Positions 28,339 through 38,032 of a stretch of 47,969 nt of DNA are shown here, piece by piece. The stretch's first letter is position 1, and each line of letters opens with the position of its first letter. The DNA is from CAVQMB01 sp963713445 (GTDB lineage Bacteria > Pseudomonadota > Gammaproteobacteria > Competibacterales > Competibacteraceae), in assembly GCA_963713445.1 (NCBI GenBank), contig CAVQMB010000013.1, forward strand, positions 1-47,969. The letters are read 5' to 3'. Made by a program: the position numbers and the translations under genes. The notes under the pieces were generated by a model. It was not told the origin of the DNA. It ran no database searches and saw nothing but the letters and a program-made list of their open reading frames with translations.

Positions 28339-29403
28339 ATGGACATCCTGGTGATCAAGACCTCGTCCCTGGGAGACGTGGTCCACCTGCTGCCGGCGCT
28401 GACCGACGCCAGCCAAGCACTGCCCGGCAGCCGTTTCGACTGGCTGGTCGAAGAAGCGTTCGCCGCGGTCCCAGGCTGGCACCCGGCGGTCGACCGGGTC
28501 ATCCCGGTGGCGCTGCGGCGCTGGCGCCGGCATCCCGTGCGCGCTGTTGCGAGCAGCGAGTGGCGTCAATTCCGCCGAAAGCTGAGTGAACGCCGCTACG
28601 CGGCGGTGGTCGATGCCCAGGGCTTGATCAAGAGCGCCCTGCTGAGCCGGCTGGCCCATGGTCCCCGCCATGGCCTGGACCGCGACAGTGCCCGCGAACC
28701 ACTGGCCGCGTTGAGCTACCAACGGCGTCACGCAGTGGCCCGCAACCAGCACGCCGTGGCCCGGCTGCGGCAATTGTTTGCCGCCAGCCTGGATTATCCG
28801 CTGCCCGCGACCGACCCCGATTTTGGCCTCAGCCGCAACCGTGCACCGCGGCCTCCGCAAGCGGCGCCTTATCTGGTCTTTCTGCACGCCACCACCTGGA
28901 CCAGCAAGCACTGGCCCGAGCGCTACTGGAACGAACTGGCGCGGCTGGCGGGCCGGCGCGGGTTTGGGGTGCGACTGCCCTGGCACAGCGCCGGCGAACA
29001 GGCGCGTGCCAGGCGCATCGCCGCGGCTGGCGACCATGTTGAGATCCTGCCGCAGGTCGATCTCACCGGGCTGGCCACGGTCCTGGCCGGGGCCGCCGGC
29101 GTGGTCGGCGTCGATACCGGGCTGGCGCACCTGGCAGCGGCACTGGGAGTGCCCGGCGTGACCCTGTACGGACCCACCACGCCGGCGCTTACCGGCGTGG
29201 TGGGTCCGCGCCAGAGCAACCTGGCAGTATCCTTTCCGTGCGCACCCTGCCGCCGCCGGGACTGTCGTTACCTAGGACCGGCTGCGGTCAGGCCAGCCTG
29301 TTTCGGTCGCCTCGACCCACTGCAGGTCATGGCAGCGCTATCCGCGCAACTGCAGGAAAGCGGGGCGACTGCTCCGCGGACGCCAGCGAAGCAGTCAGGG
29401 TGA
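28339..29403 (+). CDS. waaC: LPS heptosyltransferase I
   Basis: Adds the first L-glycero-D-manno-heptose to Kdo of lipid A. The 354-residue GT9 protein has MDILVIKTSSLGDVVHLLPAL (WaaC N-terminus), VVDAQGLIKSAL and FLHATTWTSKHWPERYWNEL. VGVDTGLAHLAAALGVPGVTLYGPT and a Cys-containing segment (CAPCRRRDCRYLG) follow. It overlaps nothing and follows waaF directly, completing the ilvE-zf-waaF-waaC operon. It is convergent with the APC permease. Confidence 0.94.
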   Translation: MDILVIKTSSLGDVVHLLPALTDASQALPGSRFDWLVEEAFAAVPGWHPAVDRVIPVALRRWRRHPVRAVASSEWRQFRRKLSERRYAAVVDAQGLIKSALLSRLAHGPRHGLDRDSAREPLAALSYQRRHAVARNQHAVARLRQLFAASLDYPLPATDPDFGLSRNRAPRPPQAAPYLVFLHATTWTSKHWPERYWNELARLAGRRGFGVRLPWHSAGEQARARRIAAAGDHVEILPQVDLTGLATVLAGAAGVVGVDTGLAHLAAALGVPGVTLYGPTTPALTGVVGPRQSNLAVSFPCAPCRRRDCRYLGPAAVRPACFGRLDPLQVMAALSAQLQESGATAPRTPAKQSG

Positions 29404-29416
29404 ACCCGCGTCAGGC

Positions 29417-31024
29417 TCAGGGCGAGATGTCGGCCGGCAGTTCCGACATTTCCTCCATATAGCGATCGACTTCCTCATTGGGTATAGCCGTGGCCAGGGA
29501 AATGCCCAGAATCACCAGACTGAACACCGCGATGACGCCCATATCCGCGTACAAGGTCATGGTGCCGTTGCCACCCACGGCAGCCGGCCCCAGTGTGGTC
29601 AGATACCAAAGACCGATGAAATACGGGAACAACCACCAGATGTGGGCCCAGCCAAACCCCTCGCCGGAACCCGACTTGAAGCCGTAGAAATAGATCAGGT
29701 AGAGCACGAACAGTACCAACAGCAACCCGAACATGAAGTTCAGGGTGTTCAGCCCGGTCCAGAAGATAATCCAGTTGGAGACGATAAATGCCAGCGGCGC
29801 AATCACCCAGGGCGCCCACAGCCGGAACGGCCGCTCCCGATCGGGCATCGTGCGGCGCAAGTGCAACAGCACGATCGGGCCAATACTGTAGGACAACACG
29901 GTCACCGATGAAATATAGCTGACCAGTTTCTGCCATGAGGGAAACGGGAAGAAAAACATGATGCCAACCAGATAAGTCACCAGCAACGCCGCCCACGGCA
30001 CCCCCGACTGGTTGATCCGGGCCAGCACCCGCGGGCCACTGCCGATCTCCCCGGTTGCCATGGTGATACGCGAGGCAGCGGTCACGTAGATAAACGCCGT
30101 CCCGGCTGGTGATACGATGGCGTCGATATACAACACCACCGCCCACCAGGTCGCCCCCACCGCAGTGGCGATGGCTGCAAACGGGCCGGTCAGGCCGGTG
30201 AAGTGCAGCGACATCCAGCCGCCCTTGGCCAGATCAGACGGGTTCATGGCCAGCAGAAACGCCAGTTGCAGACCAATATACAAAACCAGTCCAATCAGCA
30301 CTGAGCCGATCACCGCGATCGGCAGGTTGCGGCCCGGGTTGGCGGTCTCTCCCGCCAGATCGATCGCCTGGCGAAAACCGAAATAGCTGAAAATCACCCC
30401 GGAGGTCGCCACGGCAGTGAACATGCCATTGGTTTCGGCATGACTCTGCGACGCCACGATATGCAGGTTTTCCGGGTGGAACGACATGCCGATCAGCACC
30501 AGAACCGTGGCTGCAGGAATCGCCAGCTTCCACCAGGTGGCCGCGCTGTTGATGAACAGCACCCAGCGGATTACCAGGAAGTTGAGGGCAACGAAAAAGC
30601 CCAGGAAGATGATCGAGACAACGAAGCCGGTCTCGGTCAGCAGGCCCGACTTGGCGTGGATCAGGCCCGGTATGTAGTTGTTGGCGTAGGTCAGTACCGC
30701 CATCACCTCCACCGGCGCGACGGTGACGTAGGCAAAGAACAGGATCCAGCTCCAGATCAGTCCCAGCTTACCGCCATGGCTGACGTGACTGATGTGGACC
30801 AGAGCCCCGCTCTTGGGAATCATGGTGGCCAGTTCCGAATACACCAGCGCCAGCAGCAGCACGGCCACCGCACCGATGATCCAGGAGCCGATGCTCAGCG
30901 GACCGGCCAGCTGGGCCGCGTGCAATGGGCCGAACAGCCAGCCGGAACCAACAATGCCACCGACACTGGCATACAGGAGGCCGATGATGCCGGCCTCTTT
31001 GCGTAGCTTCGCTTCATGAGCCAT
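29417..31024 (-). CDS. APC superfamily amino acid permease
   Basis: A 535-residue membrane protein with about 12-14 membrane segments. The N-terminal EAGIIGLLYASVGGIVGSGWLFGPL is the APC signature on helix 1, and FSYFGFRQAIDLAGETANPGRNLP is the conserved helix 6 and loop. The pattern resembles the proton-coupled aspartate permeases (YveA-like) more than the small polyamine antiporters, but the substrate cannot be given. It is divergent from the metY-like gene. Confidence 0.88.
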   Translation of the reverse strand: MAHEAKLRKEAGIIGLLYASVGGIVGSGWLFGPLHAAQLAGPLSIGSWIIGAVAVLLLALVYSELATMIPKSGALVHISHVSHGGKLGLIWSWILFFAYVTVAPVEVMAVLTYANNYIPGLIHAKSGLLTETGFVVSIIFLGFFVALNFLVIRWVLFINSAATWWKLAIPAATVLVLIGMSFHPENLHIVASQSHAETNGMFTAVATSGVIFSYFGFRQAIDLAGETANPGRNLPIAVIGSVLIGLVLYIGLQLAFLLAMNPSDLAKGGWMSLHFTGLTGPFAAIATAVGATWWAVVLYIDAIVSPAGTAFIYVTAASRITMATGEIGSGPRVLARINQSGVPWAALLVTYLVGIMFFFPFPSWQKLVSYISSVTVLSYSIGPIVLLHLRRTMPDRERPFRLWAPWVIAPLAFIVSNWIIFWTGLNTLNFMFGLLLVLFVLYLIYFYGFKSGSGEGFGWAHIWWLFPYFIGLWYLTTLGPAAVGGNGTMTLYADMGVIAVFSLVILGISLATAIPNEEVDRYMEEMSELPADISP

Positions 31025-31186
31025 GGTCGAACTCCATTGATGACGAGCCTGGGAAAACGGTTGTCAGGAGTGACTACATCCTCCATTGTTGTGGCCGGGT
31101 TGTAGTCCCCGGAATGGTCATTTTCGGCTGCCGCGGCTGACTGCAATAATTAATTTTTGGTAATGCCTCGACCAGCGGAAACCTTA

Positions 31187-32494
31187 ATGGCAGATCACGA
31201 ATTCGGATTCGAAACCCTTTGTCTGCACGCCGGCCAGATCCCCGATGCCGCCACCGGGGCCCGCGCCGCGCCGATTTACCAGACCACATCGTATGTGTTC
31301 GACGATGCCGAACACGCGGCCAGCCTGTTCAACCTGCAGACGTTCGGCAATGTCTACAGCCGGCTGTCGAACCCAACCGTGGCTATGTTCGAGGAGCGGA
31401 TCGCGGCGCTGGAAGGCGGCCGGGCGGCAGTGGCTGCAGCCACCGGCATGGCAGCCGAGATGACCGCCCTGCTGACCCTGCTACAACAGGGCGACGAACT
31501 GGTGGCGGCGCGTACCTTGTACGGCGGCAGTATTTCCCAGTTCGATGTGACCTTTCGCCGCTTCGGCATCAACACGATATTTGTCGACCCCGACGATCCG
31601 GTGAATTTCGCCCGTGCCATAACGCCGCGTACCAAAGCCGTCTTCGCCGAGACGCTGGGCAATCCGGTGATCAACGTACTGGATATCGCGGCAGTCGCCG
31701 ACGTTGCCCACGCGGCCGATATCCCGCTGATACTCGACAACACCATCCCCAGCCCCTATCTGTGCCGGCCGTTCGACTGGGGCGCCGACATCGTGGTCCA
31801 TTCCGCCACCAAGTTTATCGGCGGCCACGGCACCACGCTGGGTGGCGTGGTCGTGGAATCCGGCCATTTCCCCTGGGACAATGGCAAATTCCCGGGCATG
31901 ACCGAACCGTCAAGCGGTTACCACGGCGTGCGCTTTTACGAGACCTTCGGCGACTTCGGCTTCACCATGAAGGCGCGTATGGAAACATTACGCACTCTGG
32001 GACCGACCCTGAGCCCGCTCAGCGCCTTCCTGCTGCTGCAGGGCCTGGAAACGTTGCCGGTGCGCATGGACCGACATTGCGACAACGCCATGGCGGTAGC
32101 AGACTTCCTGCGCCAGCACCCGCAGGTCAACTGGGTCAATTACCCCGGTCTGAGCGATAACAAATACTACTCACTGGCGCGGAAATATCTGCCTAAAGGC
32201 GCCAGCGCGGTTCTGACCTTCGGCATCAAGGGCGGTCTCGAGGCCGGCGTGCGGTTCATTGACAACCTGCAGTTCTTCAGCCATCTGGCCAACATCGGCG
32301 ACGCCCGCACCCTGGTGATTCATCCGGCCTCCACCACCCACCGCCAGCTCTCCGACGAACAGCTGGCCGCAGCGGGTGTAGCCAGTGACATGGTCCGGCT
32401 GTCGGTCGGGCTGGAATCGCTCGACGATATTCTGTGGGATCTGGATCAGGCGCTCGCGAAAGCCACCGGGTCGGCGCGGGTCACGGCCGGTTGA
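31187..32494 (+). CDS. metY: O-acetylhomoserine aminocarboxypropyltransferase/sulfhydrylase
   Basis: PLP-dependent Cys/Met metabolism enzyme that forms homocysteine from O-acetylhomoserine and sulfide. ATG 31187 (MADHEFGFETLCLHAGQ) gives 435 residues, the length of MetY rather than the shorter MetB/MetC. Motifs are APIYQTTSYVFDDAEHAASLFNL, NVYSRLSNPT, and PLP Lys209 in VVHSATKFIGGHGT followed by TLGGVVVESG. The C-terminus has ARTLVIHPASTTHRQLS and VRLSVGLE. It is a single gene, convergent with the CoA-ester cluster at right. Confidence 0.93.
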   Translation: MADHEFGFETLCLHAGQIPDAATGARAAPIYQTTSYVFDDAEHAASLFNLQTFGNVYSRLSNPTVAMFEERIAALEGGRAAVAAATGMAAEMTALLTLLQQGDELVAARTLYGGSISQFDVTFRRFGINTIFVDPDDPVNFARAITPRTKAVFAETLGNPVINVLDIAAVADVAHAADIPLILDNTIPSPYLCRPFDWGADIVVHSATKFIGGHGTTLGGVVVESGHFPWDNGKFPGMTEPSSGYHGVRFYETFGDFGFTMKARMETLRTLGPTLSPLSAFLLLQGLETLPVRMDRHCDNAMAVADFLRQHPQVNWVNYPGLSDNKYYSLARKYLPKGASAVLTFGIKGGLEAGVRFIDNLQFFSHLANIGDARTLVIHPASTTHRQLSDEQLAAAGVASDMVRLSVGLESLDDILWDLDQALAKATGSARVTAG

Positions 32495-32545
32495 CGTTTC
32501 CCGGTGGGCACGCCGCGGGTTCAACAGCCGGATTGTCGCCGGCAC

Positions 32546-33361
32546 TCAGCGGGCAGCGCGCTCCAGCAAGCGCCGGGCCCGCGCGATGACCGGTGCATCC
32601 ACCATCTGCCCGTCGACCGCCACCACGCCCTGCCCCGCCTGGACCGCATCGACGACGCGCCGGGCCCAGTGCAGCTCGGCGCCAGTGGGGGCAAACGCGG
32701 CATTGACCACGGCCACCTGGCGTGGATGAATGCACAACAGACCGCCAAACCCGGACGCCCGGGCATGCACTGCCGCGCGCTGCAGACCGGCATCATCACC
32801 GAACGCTGGAAAGACGCCGTCGATGGGCGCCGCCAGCCCGGCCGCGCGCGACTGGACGACCAGCTCGAAACGGGCGTGATCCAGCGCCTTCTGCGCCGGC
32901 TCGCTGCCGGCCACGAGATCCAGGTCCTGCATCAGATCCAGGGTCCCCAGCGCCAGCCGCTCCACCCCCGCCGCCGCAACCAGTTCGTGCAGGCCGACCA
33001 GACCCGACGCCGTTTCCACCAGCAACCAGAGCGGCTTGCCAGTCGCCGCAATCCGGTCCAGCCCGGCCGCCGGATCGGCCTTGGGCAGCAGCACGGTGGC
33101 GATGCCGACCTGCTCGCACAACGCCAGGTCGGCATCGTGCTCGGGGCTGTCCGCCGCGTTGATACGCAGGCAAACCCGGGCCTGCGGCCGCGCTGCCAGG
33201 AACTGACGCACATTGTCGCGGGCCGCCGTTTTCTGGTCCGGGGGGACCGCGTCTTCCAGATCCACGATAACGGCATCGGCACCGCTCGCCAGCGCCTTGT
33301 CGATGCGCTCGGGCCGGGTCCCCGGCACGAACAGCGCGGACCGCAGTGGCTGCGCTGTCAT
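32546..33361 (-). CDS. ccl: CitE-like CoA-ester lyase, probable (S)-citramalyl-CoA lyase
   Basis: HpcH/HpaI-fold lyase of the citrate lyase beta subunit family. ATG 33361 (MTAQPLRSALFVPGTRPERIDKAL) overlaps the upstream PrpD-type gene by 4 bp and gives 271 residues. VIVDLEDAVPPDQKTAARDNV, LRINAADSP, LLPKAD, LLVETASGL (metal-ligand Glu) and LCIHPRQVAVVN are family motifs. In P. aeruginosa such a lyase, a family III CoA transferase and a MaoC-type hydratase degrade itaconate to acetyl-CoA and pyruvate, and the neighbours here match. A malyl-CoA-type substrate remains possible. Confidence 0.82.
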   Translation of the reverse strand: MTAQPLRSALFVPGTRPERIDKALASGADAVIVDLEDAVPPDQKTAARDNVRQFLAARPQARVCLRINAADSPEHDADLALCEQVGIATVLLPKADPAAGLDRIAATGKPLWLLVETASGLVGLHELVAAAGVERLALGTLDLMQDLDLVAGSEPAQKALDHARFELVVQSRAAGLAAPIDGVFPAFGDDAGLQRAAVHARASGFGGLLCIHPRQVAVVNAAFAPTGAELHWARRVVDAVQAGQGVVAVDGQMVDAPVIARARRLLERAAR

Positions 33362-34740
33362 CGCGCCGCACTCGCTGCGGGGGGCAGCAGTGGCGCTGCG
33401 GACTCCCAGTCGGCCACCTGCCATAAGGCGTGGATCACTGCGCGCGCTTCGGTCTCGGTCGCCGCCCCGCCGAACCGTGCCAGGCGCAGGGCCTTGTCCT
33501 CCAGCTCCGAGCGACTCAAGGTATTCCCGGGGTCGCCCTTGGGCTCATCAACCCGGCCCTGGAACACGCGACCGTCGCTGGTTACCACGGTGACCTTACC
33601 GATCCAGCGCAGCGGATAGGCCTGATCGACCTCCGGATCCAGCGCCATGCGCACCTTGTCGCGCACGGCGACCACCCGCTCGTCATCGAAATGCGCCTGG
33701 AACTCGTCCATACCGGCCCGTCGGAACACGGCGATCAACCCCAACACCGTAGCCATGGAAAACTTGGCCTGGTGCACGCTGGCAGGGCGCACTACGGGTC
33801 CCAGCACGTCGATCGCCCCCTGGTGCACATGGGCGGTCACGCTGGCCACCTGGTCGGGCGCCAGATCATGTTCCAGAAGCACCTGCAGCAGTGCATCGGC
33901 GGCCGGGTGAGTATGGCGGCAGGAGGCGTGAAACTTGAACGAGGTTTCGGCCAGCGCCCAGCGACTGCCCAGCCGGTCGGTCAGCCGGGCCGGATCAGCA
34001 TCCTGCGAGGTACCTGCCGCCAGACCCTGCGGGCCCTCCAGAACATGGCGGGCACCGGTAAACCCATCGCGCGCCAGATAGGCCGACAGCAGGCCGTCGG
34101 CCGCGGCCTTGGCGGTGTGCAGCTGCTTGGAATCGGCGCCATCACGCAGGAATTCCCACAGCCCGGCCGACTGGGTACCGGCCGAGCCGAAGGCATGCAG
34201 GGTCTGCTCCGCTGACAGGTTCAGCAACCGCGCCACCGCGGCGGCGGCCGCCAGGGTACCGGCGGTGCCGGTAGTGTGAAACACCTTGTAGTGCGTCCGG
34301 CCCAGAAACTCACCCACCCGGATGCCGATCTCATAACCGGCCACCACCGCGCTCATCAGGTCCCGGCCGGACACACCCAACGCCTGGGCCACGGCCAATG
34401 CAGGTGGAAATACCACCGTCCCCGGATGAAACACGGAACCGTTGTGGACATCGTCCTGTTCCGCCACATGCGAAGCCGCCGCATTGACCAGGGCGGCGAA
34501 TAGCGGCGAAGTCCGCACCCTCGACGGCAGGATCTCGCACGGGCCATCAGCCGGTCCCATGGTGGCGGCAAACCGCTCCAGGGCGACGACCGGGCGCGCG
34601 CCGCGTCCGGCCAGGACCGAGCCGAACCAGTCCACCAGCAGGTCTTCCGCCCGCGCGATCACGCGGGCTGGAATCTGTTCGAAACGCAGTCCGGCAGCGA
34701 ACCGAGCCAGCGTCGCCGTGGGATGATCGATCGTGCTCAT
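33358..34740 (-). CDS. MmgE/PrpD family protein
   Basis: A 460-residue protein of the family that includes 2-methylcitrate dehydratase and cis-aconitate decarboxylase. ATG 34740 (MSTIDHPTATLARFAAGLRFE) is the family start; the longer frame upstream is not coding-like. Visible are EQDDVHNGSVFHPGTVVFPPALAVAQ, AGYEIGIRVGEFLGR, AFGSAGTQSAGLWEF, KQLHTAKAAADGLLSAYLARDGFTG and FKFHASCRHTHPAADAL. The same family is found in the itaconate cluster of P. aeruginosa, where its exact reaction is unclear to me; a role with itaconate, cis-aconitate or methylcitrate is an inference. Confidence 0.88.
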   Translation of the reverse strand: MSTIDHPTATLARFAAGLRFEQIPARVIARAEDLLVDWFGSVLAGRGARPVVALERFAATMGPADGPCEILPSRVRTSPLFAALVNAAASHVAEQDDVHNGSVFHPGTVVFPPALAVAQALGVSGRDLMSAVVAGYEIGIRVGEFLGRTHYKVFHTTGTAGTLAAAAAVARLLNLSAEQTLHAFGSAGTQSAGLWEFLRDGADSKQLHTAKAAADGLLSAYLARDGFTGARHVLEGPQGLAAGTSQDADPARLTDRLGSRWALAETSFKFHASCRHTHPAADALLQVLLEHDLAPDQVASVTAHVHQGAIDVLGPVVRPASVHQAKFSMATVLGLIAVFRRAGMDEFQAHFDDERVVAVRDKVRMALDPEVDQAYPLRWIGKVTVVTSDGRVFQGRVDEPKGDPGNTLSRSELEDKALRLARFGGAATETEARAVIHALWQVADWESAAPLLPPAASAAR

Positions 34741-34762
34741 GATGTTGTCGTCACTCGTGGTT

Positions 34763-35980
34763 TCAGATCGCACCGGCCGCGCGCCAGCGGTCAATCTCGG
34801 CCGTGGTGAAGCCCAGTTCCTGAAGCACGGCATCGGTGTGCTGGCCCAGGCCCGGCACCGGATCCATCCGCGCGCTGTAGGCATCGGTATCGCCCGGCGG
34901 CAGCAGGGCCGGCACCGTACCAACAGGCGTGCCAATGTCAGTCCAGCGCCCGCGAGCGGCAAGCTGGGGATGCCCCCAGACGGCGTGCATGTCGTTCATG
35001 CGGGCATTGGCTATACCGGCCCGGTCGAGACGGCGGATGACCTCGTCGGAGTCGAATTCGGCGAACGCGTCGGTGATGATCTGGTGCAGTGCTTCGCGGT
35101 TGGTGGAACGCCGGGCATTGGCAGAGAAGCGTTCATCCCCTGCCAACTCAGGCCGAGCCAGTACGCGTTCGCAGAACAGCACCCACTCGCGCTCGTTCTG
35201 CAGGCCCAGCATGAGGGTCTTGCCATCACCGGCGGCGAACGGCCCGTACGGGTAGATGGTGGCGTGGGCAGCACCGGCCCGCGGCGGTGACGCTGCCCCC
35301 TCAAACGCGTAGTACAGCGGATAGCCCATCCACTCGACCATGCTCTCCAGCATCGACACCTCGATACGGCAACCGCGGCCGCGGCGCTGGCGCAGATAGA
35401 GCGCTGCCAGGATGCGGCTGTAGGCGTAGCTGCCGGCAGCGATGTCGGCGATCGAGCAGCCGGCCTTGGCCGGAGCATCGGCGGCACCGGTCACCGAGAG
35501 AAATCCAGCTTCGCTCTGGATCAGCAGATCGTAGGCCTTCTTGTCGCGGTAGGGCCCGTCGGCGCCATAGCCGGAGATATCACAGACGATCAGTCCAGGG
35601 TGGCTTGGCGCCAGCGCCTCGAACGACAAGCCCAGCCGGGCCGCCGCACCGGGCGCCAGATTCTGCACCAGAACGTCGGCCCGAGCCAGCAGCCGTTCCA
35701 GAATGGGCCCGGCCGAATCACTCTTCACATCCAGCGTCAGGCTTTCCTTGGAACGGTTGGTCCACACGAAATGCGACGACAGCCCGTGCACCCGGGTATC
35801 GTAGTGACGCGCGAAGTCGCCCACTCCAGGGCGCTCGATCTTGATCACGCGCGCCCCCAGATCCGCTAGCTGACGGGTCGCAAACGGGGCGGCGATGGCC
35901 TGCTCCAGGCTGACCACCGTGATGCCGGCTAGCGGTCGGGAATCGGCGTTTGGGTGGGTCATAGTGGCGTGCTGATTCAA
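34763..35980 (-). CDS. Family III CoA transferase (CaiB/BaiF type), probable itaconyl-CoA transferase
   Basis: Moves CoA between carboxylic acids. The 405-residue product has LAGITVVSLEQAIAAPFATRQLADLGARVIKIERPG, NRSKESLTLDVKS with the following AGPILERLLARADVLVQNL, and a conserved Asp in GYGADGPYRDKKAYDLLIQSEAG, which acts as nucleophile in this family. ATG 35980 overlaps the acyl-CoA dehydrogenase stop by 4 bp. Its place between dehydrogenase and PrpD genes matches ict of the P. aeruginosa itaconate cluster. Related mesaconyl- and succinyl-CoA transferases cannot be excluded. Confidence 0.85.
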   Translation of the reverse strand: MNQHATMTHPNADSRPLAGITVVSLEQAIAAPFATRQLADLGARVIKIERPGVGDFARHYDTRVHGLSSHFVWTNRSKESLTLDVKSDSAGPILERLLARADVLVQNLAPGAAARLGLSFEALAPSHPGLIVCDISGYGADGPYRDKKAYDLLIQSEAGFLSVTGAADAPAKAGCSIADIAAGSYAYSRILAALYLRQRRGRGCRIEVSMLESMVEWMGYPLYYAFEGAASPPRAGAAHATIYPYGPFAAGDGKTLMLGLQNEREWVLFCERVLARPELAGDERFSANARRSTNREALHQIITDAFAEFDSDEVIRRLDRAGIANARMNDMHAVWGHPQLAARGRWTDIGTPVGTVPALLPPGDTDAYSARMDPVPGLGQHTDAVLQELGFTTAEIDRWRAAGAI

Positions 35981-37149
35981 AACGAACGCGGCAGCCCGAG
36001 CACATGCTCGGCCACATACGCGAGAATAAGATTGGTGGAGATCGGGGCCACCTGATAGAGCCGGGTTTCGCGGAATTTACGCTCAATATCATACTCACAC
36101 GCGAACCCGAAGCCGCCATGCGTCTGCAGGCAGACATTGGCCGCCTCCCACGACGCCTTGGCCGCCAGATACTTGGCCATGTTGGCGCTGGCGCCGGCGG
36201 CCTCACCGCGGTCGTACTCGCGGCAGGCGCGCCAGCGCATGAGATCCGCCGCCTCGACCTCGATGTGGGCCTCGGCAATGGGAAACTGCACGCCCTGATT
36301 GCGGCCGATCGGGCGGCCGAACACCTCGCGCTCGCCGGCATAGGCAGTGGCCCGGTCGATGAACCAACGGCCATCGCCGATACATTCAGCGGCGATCAGT
36401 GTGCGTTCGGCATTGAGCCCGTCCAGGATGTAGCGGAACCCCTTGCCCTCCTCGCCGATCAGGCTCTCTGCCGGCAATTCAAGATCGTCGAAAAACAGCT
36501 CGTTGGTCTCGTGACCCACCATGTTGGCAATCGGCTTGACCGACAGGCCGTGGCCGATGGTCTCGTGCAGATCGACCAGAAAGATCGACATGCCTTCGGT
36601 CTTCTTGCTGACCTCACTTAACGGCGTAGTCCGCGCCAGCAGGATCATCAGGTCGGAGTGCTGGACCCGCGAAATCCATACCTTCTGCCCGTTGACCCGA
36701 TAACCGCTGCCGGTGCGCTCAGCTGTGGTCTTGATCCGGGTGGTGTCGGTGCCGGTGGTGGGCTCGGTCACACCCATCGACTGCAATCGCAGCTCACCGC
36801 GAGCAATCCGGGGCAGGAAGGTCCGTTTCTGTTCCTCCGAACCGTGCCGCAACAGGGTAAACATGTTGTACATCTGGCCATGCACCGCCCCGGAGTTGCC
36901 GCCGCTGCGGTTAACCTCCTCCAGGATCACCGTGGCCTCGGCCAGCCCCAGCCCGGAGCCACCGTAAGCTTCCGGAATCATCGCGGCGAGCCAACCGGCC
37001 TCGGTCAAGGCGCTGACGAACGACTCGGGAAATGCCTCACCCGCCGCCTGCTGGCGCCAGTATTCGTCACCGAAGCCCGCACACAGGGCCCGCACACCCT
37101 CGCGGATGGCGCGGATGTCATCACTGTCGCTGGGATCGTAGTCCGTCAT
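35977..37149 (-). CDS. Acyl-CoA dehydrogenase family protein
   Basis: FAD flavoprotein of 390 residues starting at ATG 37149 (MTDYDPSDSDDIRAIREGVRAL). The N-terminal helical domain has IPEAYGGSGLGLAEATVILEEV; the middle has the flavin and substrate motif MGVTEPTTGTDTTRIKTTAE and KVWISRVQHSDLMILLART; the C-terminal domain has FGRPIGRNQGVQFPIAEAHI and CLQTHGGFGFACEYDIERKFRETRLYQVAPISTN. The base Glu of ordinary dehydrogenases is not evident near ACQ-like positions, so the reaction is unclear. It overlaps the CoA transferase gene by 4 bp. An uninterrupted frame continues upstream into the hydratase, but that is a frame coincidence and not a fusion. Confidence 0.88.
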   Translation of the reverse strand: MTDYDPSDSDDIRAIREGVRALCAGFGDEYWRQQAAGEAFPESFVSALTEAGWLAAMIPEAYGGSGLGLAEATVILEEVNRSGGNSGAVHGQMYNMFTLLRHGSEEQKRTFLPRIARGELRLQSMGVTEPTTGTDTTRIKTTAERTGSGYRVNGQKVWISRVQHSDLMILLARTTPLSEVSKKTEGMSIFLVDLHETIGHGLSVKPIANMVGHETNELFFDDLELPAESLIGEEGKGFRYILDGLNAERTLIAAECIGDGRWFIDRATAYAGEREVFGRPIGRNQGVQFPIAEAHIEVEAADLMRWRACREYDRGEAAGASANMAKYLAAKASWEAANVCLQTHGGFGFACEYDIERKFRETRLYQVAPISTNLILAYVAEHVLGLPRSF

Positions 37150-37157
37150 GCCCCGAC

Positions 37158-37986
37158 TCACTCGAATTCGATTTCGCCGCGGCTCGCGAAGCCGGCGCCA
37201 TCGGCAGCCCACAGCTCGGCGCGGCCCGGCGCCGTCAGCCGGCCGGCGGCGCGGAATGGCTGCGACGCGAACAGCGGGCGCTGGCCCCGGAAAGCAAACC
37301 GCCGCAGGCGCGCTGCCGGGTGATGGTCGACAAATGCCTGGCACATCAGCGTGGCAATCAGCGGACCGTGCACGATCAGGCCCGGATAGCCTTCGGCGTC
37401 GCTCACATAGGGATAATCGTAATGAATGCGATGGCCGTTGAAGGTCACCGCCGAATAGCGGAACAGCAGCACCGGCGACGGCGTCCACCGGCAGGCTCCA
37501 GTCCGCCGCCGGCGGGGTCCCGGCACCGCCGCCACCGACCGCGGTTCGGTTCGCGGTAGACGATGTCCTGCTCTTCGCGCAGCGCCAAAGAACCACCCCT
37601 CTCGTAGTCATGACGCACGGTAACGAACACCAGCGCGCCGCTGCGCCCCTGCTTGGCAACAACGTTGTCGATAGTCGAACGCAGGTTGCACGCTCACCAA
37701 TGATGAGGGGCTGATAAAACGTCACCCGGCTCCCGGCCCACATCCGGTTGGGCAGATCGACCGGCGGCAGGAACTCGCCGCGGGCAGCGTGGCCATCCTC
37801 GGCCAGTTGGGCTGTGGGCGCCAGATCCTGAAAGAAAGCCCAATGCCACAACGGCGGCAACGGCGATGCAGCGGCTGGCGCCGGCTGATCGAGCGTGGCC
37901 GCCATGCGGGCCACCTGTGCCGGATCAAGCATATCCTGGCGCCGCCGCGTCCGCTTGATCCAAGCCGAAAAATCCACGTCATCCAT
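37158..37986 (-). pseudogene. MaoC/FAS1-like hydratase, probable itaconyl-CoA hydratase, multiple frameshifts
   Basis: Hot-dog fold enoyl-CoA hydratase of the mesaconyl-C4-CoA or itaconyl-CoA hydratase type. It starts at ATG 37986 (MDDVDFSAWIKRTRRRQDMLDPAQVARM) behind GGAGAA. PPLWHWAFFQDLAPTAQL and FLPPVDLPNRMWAGSRVTFYQPLIIGER are in one frame. RSTIDNVVAKQGRSGALVFV and TVRHDYERGG are in a second (change near 37688). After a GC-rich stretch (37490-37545) with at least two more shifts come PVLLFRYSAVTFNGHRIHYD, YPYVSDAEGYPGLIVHGPL and the stop at 37158. All catalytic parts remain recognisable. Either a recent pseudogene or indel errors in GC-rich runs. First gene of the CoA-ester cluster. Confidence 0.85.
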
Positions 37987-38032
37987 CCGGTTCTCCTGTG
38001 TCACCAACACCATTCAACCACGCCTGTTGCAG

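Noticed and set aside
35977..38013. A single 678-residue hydratase/acyl-CoA dehydrogenase fusion
   Set aside because: The middle has no recognisable protein sequence in that frame. The true hydratase C-terminus is in another frame and the dehydrogenase has its own ATG at 37149, so the fusion is a frame accident.
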